In this document: piece after piece, positions 58,481 through 64,000 of the stretch
Layout: each line of letters starts with the position of its first letter
How positions within the stretch are numbered: position 1 is the stretch's first letter
Assembly: GCF_005233835.1 (NCBI RefSeq)
Contig: NZ_SZQA01000012.1
Coordinates: forward strand, 1 to 64,000
Direction of reading: 5' to 3'
Length of the DNA: 64,000 bases
Source: Herbidospora galbida
Lineage (GTDB): Bacteria > Actinomycetota > Actinomycetes > Streptosporangiales > Streptosporangiaceae
Made by a program: the position numbers and the translations under genes
Notes under the pieces: model-generated
What the model saw: only the letters and a program-made list of their open reading frames with translations
The model's database searches: none
What the model was told of the DNA's origin: nothing

Positions 58481-58675
58481 CTGGCCCCCTGCCCGGTTGG
58501 ATCATCGACTCGGCCGCCGACACTACCCAACACCGAACTTGACCGGTCGCGGTAAGAAGCGCCCTGTGGAAATCCGTGGCCGCGCCGCGATCGGGGACCG
58601 CCCCTGGGCTTCCTATGCTGCAATGGTGACTATCCGTGTTCGCATGGGCTGTGAACCTCACTCTCCGCAGCGGAA

Positions 58676-59758
58676 GTGGAGAGTGAGGTGAACGCCCAGG
58701 TGAGGCTGGCCGCGTCGATCACCCCGGCCGTCGCAGTGCTGGCGCTCGTCGCCGTCTGGGGGCGGGGGCTGCCCGCGCTCGTCGAAGTTGTGGTGGTACT
58801 GCTGCTGGCCGGGTGCGTGCTGGCCGCCGTCCACCACGCCGAGGTGGTCGCGCATCGGGTGGGGGAGCCGTTCGGGTCGCTGATCCTGGCGGTCGCGGTC
58901 ACGGTCATCGAGGTCGGGCTGATCGTCACGCTGATGCTCTCGGGCGGTCCGGGGGTGGCCACGCTGGCCCGTGACACCGTCTTCGCCGCGGTGATGATCA
59001 CCTGCAACGGCATCGTCGGCCTGTCGCTGCTGGTCTCGGCGCTGAAGCGGGGGACCGCGCCGTTCAAGCCCGAGGGGACCGCCGGGGCGCTGGCCACCGT
59101 CATCACGCTGGCGACGTTGTCGCTGGTGCTGCCGACGTTCACGACCAGCAACCCCGGGCCCGAGTTCTCGGGGCCGCAGCTCGTCTTCGCCGCCGTGGTG
59201 TCCTTCGGGCTGTACGTCTTGTTCGTCTTCGTCCAGAGCGTCCGGCACCGGGACTACTTCGTGCCCGAGGGCGACGACGACTTCCACTCCTACGTCCCGT
59301 CCGGGAAGACCGCCCTGACCAGTCTCGGGCTGCTGGTCCTGGCGCTGGTCGCGGTCGTCGGGCTGGCGAAGGTCGAGTCGAAGAGCATCGAGGACGCCGT
59401 CTTCGCCGCCGGGCTGCCCCCGTCGGTGGTCGGCGTGGTCATCGCGCTGCTGGTGCTGCTGCCCGAGACCCTCGCGGCCGCCCGCAACGCGCGGCGCGAC
59501 CGCACGCAGATCAGCTTCAACCTCGCGCTGGGGTCGGCCATGGCCAGCATCGGGCTGACCATCCCGACGATCGCGGTGGCCTCGATCTGGCTCTCCGGGC
59601 CGCTCATGCTCGGGCTGGGCGCGGTGCACATCGTGCTGCTGATGCTCACCGCCGTCGTCGGCACGCTCACCGTCCTGCTGGGGCGGGCGACGCTGCTGCA
59701 GGCGGGGGTGCACCTCGCGCTGTGCGGCAGCTACCTGTTCCTGGCCGCAGTGCCCTGA
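58676..59758 (+). CDS. Calcium/proton (CaCA family) antiporter, ChaA-like
   Basis: 360 residues with 11 predicted membrane helices. The two inverted alpha repeats are visible: GSLILAVAVTVIEVGLIVTL with the conserved acidic residue and NLALGSAMASIGLTIPTIAV. The LLPETLAAARNARRDRTQIS loop is also typical. It exchanges Ca2+ or Na+/K+ for protons at the membrane. Start codon is a GTG with another GTG 12 bases downstream; the first is used here for length. Confidence 0.87.
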   Translation: MESEVNAQVRLAASITPAVAVLALVAVWGRGLPALVEVVVVLLLAGCVLAAVHHAEVVAHRVGEPFGSLILAVAVTVIEVGLIVTLMLSGGPGVATLARDTVFAAVMITCNGIVGLSLLVSALKRGTAPFKPEGTAGALATVITLATLSLVLPTFTTSNPGPEFSGPQLVFAAVVSFGLYVLFVFVQSVRHRDYFVPEGDDDFHSYVPSGKTALTSLGLLVLALVAVVGLAKVESKSIEDAVFAAGLPPSVVGVVIALLVLLPETLAAARNARRDRTQISFNLALGSAMASIGLTIPTIAVASIWLSGPLMLGLGAVHIVLLMLTAVVGTLTVLLGRATLLQAGVHLALCGSYLFLAAVP

Positions 59759-59762
59759 GCGG

Positions 59763-60836
59763 TCAGCGCAGGGCGTCCATGTCGATGACGGTCACCGTGT
59801 CGCCCTGCCGGTAGTAGGTCGCCCGGTCACCGAGCACCAGGCTCGGGACGCCGCCGCTCGGGCCGGGATAGAGCATGATGTGCCCGGCCTTACCGCTGGC
59901 CAGGTCGTAGAGCGCCGAGCCGCGTTCGCCGTTCGGGTCGGGCTGGATGAGGTGGACGACGTGCCAGCCCCACAGCCGGGCCGACGGCCGGCCGGGGAAC
60001 GGCCGGGCGGCCGTGCCGTCGCGTCGCCACGCCTCCAGCAGGTCGGCGCACCATTCGGGGCCGCAGCCGAACCAGACCGTCCGGCCGGGCGGCACGGACG
60101 CCGTCGGCCGGGAGCCGTCGCGGAGGTTGAGCAGTTCGTCGCGGCCCCGGCTCGCCCACGGCCACTCCATCAGGACGTATCCCGTCGAGTCCGGCACCTC
60201 GCTGACGCCGCCGCCGGACAGCGGGACCTGCCGGACGGGCGAGTCGACCGTCGACCAGACCACCATGCCGTTGGCGATGCCGAGACCGGTGAGCGACGAC
60301 GGCGACGGCTCCAGGGCGGCCAGCTTCAGGGGTTCGCCGCCGGTCAGCGGCACCGACCACAGGGCGCCCCCGCTCCACCAGACGGCGTGCCCCTGGCCCG
60401 CGATCAGATTCGTCGTGTACGCGTTCACGGTCGCCAGCACGCTGAAGGCGCGGCGCGTCAGGTCGTACAGGAGGATCGTCTCCTGCTCGCCCTTGCCCAC
60501 GACCAGGTCGCCGACGACGTCGGTGGGGGTGAACGCGAGCCCGCCGGGGCCGTCGGCCGGGACCTGGTGGACGGCCTGCGGCCACACCCGCTCGATGGGG
60601 GCGGCGGGCGGGGCGGCGTACGGCCCGGCGGGTGCGGGCCGGTCGGCGAGGCCGCGTACCGCGAGCATGATGCCGCTCGCCACGACGACGAGGGAGACCG
60701 CGACGGCGACCGGCGCGAGCCAGCGCAGTGAGAACGACCGGTGCGGCGGCGGCACGGGGTGGGTGAGGCCGTCGTCGGCGACGGTCGCGGCCTTCGCGGC
60801 GAAGGCGTCTTTCAGCAGGTCTTCGATGTCGCTCAT
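59763..60836 (-). CDS. Membrane protein with propeller-like outer domain, partner of the second sigma factor
   Basis: 357 residues: cytoplasmic N-terminus (MSDIEDLLKDAFAAKAATVA), one membrane helix (about 37-60, WLAPVAVAVSLVVVASGIML), then an outer region with blades such as AFTPTDVVGDLVVGKGEQET, AVWWSGGALWSVPLTGGEPL and VVWSTVDSPVRQVPLSGGGV. The start overlaps the end of the sigma gene by four bases. Same domain plan as 5454-6431. No anti-sigma zinc motif is seen. Confidence 0.65.
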   Translation of the reverse strand: MSDIEDLLKDAFAAKAATVADDGLTHPVPPPHRSFSLRWLAPVAVAVSLVVVASGIMLAVRGLADRPAPAGPYAAPPAAPIERVWPQAVHQVPADGPGGLAFTPTDVVGDLVVGKGEQETILLYDLTRRAFSVLATVNAYTTNLIAGQGHAVWWSGGALWSVPLTGGEPLKLAALEPSPSSLTGLGIANGMVVWSTVDSPVRQVPLSGGGVSEVPDSTGYVLMEWPWASRGRDELLNLRDGSRPTASVPPGRTVWFGCGPEWCADLLEAWRRDGTAARPFPGRPSARLWGWHVVHLIQPDPNGERGSALYDLASGKAGHIMLYPGPSGGVPSLVLGDRATYYRQGDTVTVIDMDALR

Positions 60837-61330
60837 CCCGACGCCCTCAGCTCTCGTTCGAGGCGGTTCAGCGCCCGCATGACAGTCGAGCGGACCGTGC
60901 TCTGGCGCAGGCCGGTCACGTCCGCGATCTCGGCGTCGGACAGGTCGAGGTAGTAGCGCAGCACCAGCGTCTCCCGCTGCCGGGCGGGCAGCCGGGTCAC
61001 CGCGGTCAGCACCTCCTGGCGGGTCTCGCCCAAGAGCGCCGCCGTCTCGGCCGACTCGGCCGGCACGAGCGCCGGAGGCGGTTTGTGCAGGGCCACCCTG
61101 CGGCGGCGCAGCGCCGAGCGCGCCCCGTTGAGCACGCTCGACCGGACATAGGCCAAGGTCAGCACGCCCGGCCGGCGGCCGTGCAGCCGGGCGAAGACGT
61201 CTTGGACGATGTCTTCGGCGGTCTCCCGGTCGCCCACCAGCAGCAGCGCGAGCCGGATGAGGTCGAGCCTGTTCTCCCGATAGAGGGTGACCAGAACATC
61301 GCCCGACTCCTGGAGCATGTCACCCGTCAT
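60833..61330 (-). CDS. SigE-family ECF sigma factor (second copy)
   Basis: 165 residues from the ATG at 61330; in-frame ATGs also exist nine codons upstream and four codons downstream. Region 2: LYRENRLDLIRLALLLVGDR, ETAEDIVQDVFARLHGR. Region 4: LPARQRETLVLRYYLDLSDA, EIADVTGLRQSTVRSTVMRA. It differs clearly from the 4985-5467 protein, so the two pairs are not a recent duplication. Coupled to the membrane protein gene by a four-base overlap. Confidence 0.85.
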   Translation of the reverse strand: MTGDMLQESGDVLVTLYRENRLDLIRLALLLVGDRETAEDIVQDVFARLHGRRPGVLTLAYVRSSVLNGARSALRRRRVALHKPPPALVPAESAETAALLGETRQEVLTAVTRLPARQRETLVLRYYLDLSDAEIADVTGLRQSTVRSTVMRALNRLERELRASG

Positions 61331-61383
61331 GTCTATAGAACGCCCGACCCCCCGCATCCGCTGCGCGGGATCAGGCGGTTATC

Positions 61384-62712
61384 TCAACCGAGCCCCGCAT
61401 ACTGCCGGGGCCGCAGGGCCTGGGTGCGCAGCGCCGACAGCGCCGCCGCCTGGCCCACCGGGGTGAGCTGCCAGGTCGACCGCCAGTCGCACGACACGCG
61501 CAGGTCGAGCGCGTCGAGGCGGCGCTGGAACTCGCCCATCGGGCCGCCCAGGTCGCGGGCGCTCACCTGCGCGCCGGCCGCCGAGCGCCAGCCCTCGCCG
61601 TTGACCACCTCGGCGACGCGTTCGCACAGGTCGGGATAGCTGTACGCGGCCCCGTCGGCCAGCAGCATCAGCGCCGACTCGCGGATGGAGACCTCGAAGT
61701 CGTGTTCGCCCTTGGCCGGGGTCAGCAGGGTCGCCGTAACGGCCGTCCACAGGAGGTCGGGGTTGTCGGCCAGCTTCCGGCCCGCCGAGGTCAGCACGAG
61801 TTTGCGGCCGGTCCGCCGGACCGCCTTCAGCTCGCTCATCATGATCTCGCGGAGCATCGTCAGGGTCGGCACGTCGGCCTCGCCCCGGACGGTGCCCGAC
61901 GTCAGCGTGTCCCAGCCGAACAGCTCGACCGACTCGACCACGAGGGCGCGGGCGACGTTGAACTTCTGGGTCAGCGGCACCCCGCCGGTCTCGGCCCAGT
62001 CGAGCAGCCACCACAGCGAGGCCAGATGGGGCTCCTCGGGCGGCGGGACGGGCGCGTGCAGCCGCACCTCGAACGGCTGGGCGAGGTCTCGGCGGGCCCG
62101 GCCCCGGCCGAGGACCCACCGGTTGAGGCGTTCGCCGTGGACGCGGTGGAGCCAGCAGTCGCCGCCGAGTTCGGGGCGCGGGCTGTTCAGCCACCGCCGG
62201 GTGAGGTCGAGGCGGCCCTTCAGGAACGCCTTCGCGCCGGGCTGCGGCAGCTCGCCCGACACCAGGGCCAGTTCGAGGGCGGCCGCGCAGGCCACGTGGG
62301 CGCCGAGTTCCTCCGGACCCATGATGGAGCTCCAGCTGAGCTCCGGTACGTCGGGAGGGAGGACTCCGGTCGCCTCCACGGCGTCCTGGTAGGCGGCGGT
62401 GCCGGCCTCCTCGCCCTCGCGGGCGTAGACGCGCAGGATCCGGGTCGTGGTGGGCGAGTCGCAGAGGGCGGCGTATCTCTCCATGCCGCCCAGCTCGAAC
62501 AGGCGCCCGAGGGCGCGGGCGATCCCGTGGCGGTCGCCCGTCACCTTGATCGGAAGGGCGTACCAGAGGAACTCGCAGACGTCGAGCTGGCTGATCGTCT
62601 CAAGGGCCTCACCGCCGGTGAGCCACTCCACGGCGACACGAGCCGAGTCGGCGACATCCGGCTCGGCTCGCTCCAGCTCGGCGAGGAGGGCCGCCACGTC
62701 AGGTGCGGGCAT
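61384..62712 (-). CDS. Large uncharacterised protein
   Basis: 442 residues from the ATG at 62712 (MPAPDVAALLAELERAEPDV); the frame stays open 45 codons more without support. Mostly helical and soluble. Some segments recall winged helices (DVPTLTMLREIMMSELKAVR, RTGRKLVLTSAGRKLADNPD), and the end has a CDWRSTWQLTPVGQAAALSA motif. Similar proteins occur widely in actinomycetes without known function. No operon partner. Confidence 0.65.
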   Translation of the reverse strand: MPAPDVAALLAELERAEPDVADSARVAVEWLTGGEALETISQLDVCEFLWYALPIKVTGDRHGIARALGRLFELGGMERYAALCDSPTTTRILRVYAREGEEAGTAAYQDAVEATGVLPPDVPELSWSSIMGPEELGAHVACAAALELALVSGELPQPGAKAFLKGRLDLTRRWLNSPRPELGGDCWLHRVHGERLNRWVLGRGRARRDLAQPFEVRLHAPVPPPEEPHLASLWWLLDWAETGGVPLTQKFNVARALVVESVELFGWDTLTSGTVRGEADVPTLTMLREIMMSELKAVRRTGRKLVLTSAGRKLADNPDLLWTAVTATLLTPAKGEHDFEVSIRESALMLLADGAAYSYPDLCERVAEVVNGEGWRSAAGAQVSARDLGGPMGEFQRRLDALDLRVSCDWRSTWQLTPVGQAAALSALRTQALRPRQYAGLG

Positions 62713-62812
62713 GACCCGCAGTCTGCCGTATGGCACCCACCGTTGACGACGACCGAGAGACACTCGGGACCACCCCCCTAGTGACTCACGATACGGACCG
62801 CCCCGCCAGAGG

Positions 62813-64000
62813 TCAGATCCAGCCCTTCTTGTACAACATCCGGTCATACCAGTCTTGGTACGGAAGGAGCTCCGCCGACAGCACCGGATAGAGCCACCAG
62901 AAGTTCAGCAGCGACAGCAGGGCGAACAGGCCGACCGCGATCGCGCCGGCGCGTCGCCGCTGCAGCGGAGCGGTGGCGGGGCCGATGAGCAGGCCCGCCG
63001 CCAGCACGATGGCCAAGATCATGAACGGCACCATCGGGATGGCGTAGAAGAGGAACATCGTGCGGTTGTCGGCCCAGGCGAAGTAGAACCAGGGCAGCCA
63101 GCCCGCCGCGTAGCCCAGCAGGATCGCCCCGGCCCGCCAGTCGCGGGTGGCGACGTACCAGGCGATCATGGCGATGAGGGCGGCGAGACCGGCGTACCAG
63201 ATGATCGGGGTGCCGGTGCCGAGCACGGCCCACGAGCAGCTGTCGGCGCCGCAGCCCGAGGGCGACTCGTAGAAGAACGCGACCGGGCGGGTGAGCAGCG
63301 GCCACTGCCACGGCTGCGACTGGTAGGGGTGCGTGGTCTCCAGGCCGGTGTGGAACGACAGGATCTGGGTCTGGTAGTCGAGCCACGAGCGCATCGAGCT
63401 GAACACGAAGTTCTGCCAGCCGCCCGAGGTGGCCTCGGCCCAGTTGCGGCCGTAGCCGCGTTCACCCGCGAACCAGCCGACGAACGAGACGACGTACACG
63501 ACCAGAGACAGGATCGCGACCCAGGCGAACGCGAGCGGCACGTCGAGCTTCAGCGTCGCCAGCACCGGACGGCGCAGCCCGACCGCGCGGCGGGCGCCCA
63601 GGTCCCACAGGACGGTCATGATGCCGAACGCGGCGATGAACAGGATGCCGGTCCACTTGGTGGCCAGCGCGGCGCCCAGGCACAGCCCGGCGGCCAGCCG
63701 CCACGGGCGCAGTCCCAGCTTGGGGCCCAGATCGCCGATGGGGGAGTTCTCGTACCAGTCGGCCAGCCGTTCGCGGGACTTGTCGCGGTCGACGACCAGG
63801 CAGGCGAACCCGGCCAGCAGCCAGAACATCAGGAAGATGTCGAGCAGCGCGGTGCGCGACAGCACGAAGTGGAGGCCGTCGACCGCCAGCAGGAACCCGG
63901 CCAGGCAGCCCAGCACGGTCGAGCGGGTCATCCGGCGGGCCAGCCGGGCCAGCAGGAAGATCGAGATCGTGCCGACCAGCGCGGCGGCGAACCGCCAGCC
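62813..64000 (-). CDS. Protein mannosyltransferase (PMT/GT39), 5' end outside window
   Basis: 396 residues visible; translation continues without stop or clear start to the window edge, so the N-terminus lies beyond 64000. About nine membrane helices, with a GLHFVLSRTALLDIFLMFWL loop, GAALATKWTGILFIAAFG, and the periplasmic segment with GLETTHPYQSQPWQWPLL. The family transfers mannose from polyprenyl-phosphomannose to Ser/Thr of secreted proteins. The DE-type catalytic residues of the first loop would be in the missing part. Confidence 0.88.
   Translation of the reverse strand, partial: GWRFAAALVGTISIFLLARLARRMTRSTVLGCLAGFLLAVDGLHFVLSRTALLDIFLMFWLLAGFACLVVDRDKSRERLADWYENSPIGDLGPKLGLRPWRLAAGLCLGAALATKWTGILFIAAFGIMTVLWDLGARRAVGLRRPVLATLKLDVPLAFAWVAILSLVVYVVSFVGWFAGERGYGRNWAEATSGGWQNFVFSSMRSWLDYQTQILSFHTGLETTHPYQSQPWQWPLLTRPVAFFYESPSGCGADSCSWAVLGTGTPIIWYAGLAALIAMIAWYVATRDWRAGAILLGYAAGWLPWFYFAWADNRTMFLFYAIPMVPFMILAIVLAAGLLIGPATAPLQRRRAGAIAVGLFALLSLLNFWWLYPVLSAELLPYQDWYDRMLYKKGWI

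Overview
The window is high-GC actinobacterial DNA. A SapA-like secreted protein, the Glp/SepX(GlpR) division pair, SigE-family sigma factors paired with propeller-like membrane proteins and an actinomycete-type integrative element point to a filamentous actinomycete, probably of the Streptosporangiales. That placement is inferred from gene content only. Nearly all chromosomal genes are compact and high GC. Two tracts (about 22.95-25.9 kb and the right half of 37.2-50.1 kb) are visibly lower in GC and sit next to tRNA genes.

Left part (1-22.9 kb): a truncated collagen-like protein, lysA, a VOC protein, a large FAD/Fe-S dehydrogenase, a sigma factor with its membrane partner, and a HAD phosphatase. 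Next is a compact peptide-export locus: a C39-peptidase ABC exporter followed by two tandem 43-residue precursors with double-glycine leaders and near-identical aromatic cores. After it come a DJ-1/PfpI protein, a secreted ThuA-ricin protein, a translationally coupled P450-TetR-ferredoxin unit, a secreted nucleotidase, a MarR/NmrA divergon, a two-component system, and several small secreted or enzymatic genes.

First island (23.06-25.99 kb): a decayed element lies between a 39-nt remnant of tRNA-Arg(CCT) and the intact gene. It keeps a frameshifted HTH-coiled-coil-FHA protein, a small membrane protein and the last codons of a tyrosine integrase.

Central chromosome (26-37.1 kb): VanY-like peptidase, SAF-domain protein, MTA phosphorylase, FmdB-like protein, K+/H+ antiporter, 5-formyl-THF cyclo-ligase, then galU-glp-moaC-mogA-GNAT-sepX, a conserved cell-division/molybdopterin cluster that ends at tRNA-Ala(CGC).

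Second island (37,170-48,808): an integrative element with perfect 43-bp att repeats made from the tRNA-Ala 3' end. It carries integrase, an RHH protein, an excisionase, an FtsK/TraSA-like translocase with 8-bp repeats beside its stop codon, small transfer-type proteins, a GntR-type regulator, an HTH/P-loop kinase pair, and near attR a DUF4238 gene and an ApeA-like HEPN defence gene broken by a stop codon. No replication initiator is recognisable. A third, degenerate att copy with duplicated flank at 49.8-50.1 kb records an older event at the same tRNA.

Right part (50.2-64 kb): a phosphotransferase/MarR divergon, an NmrA/TetR divergon with repeated operators, a MoxR ATPase plus metallopeptidase-VWA pair, a SapA-like protein, an HTH-TM-NBR1-Ig protein, a Ca2+/H+ antiporter, a second SigE-type sigma/propeller pair, a large uncharacterised protein, and a protein mannosyltransferase cut off by the window edge.
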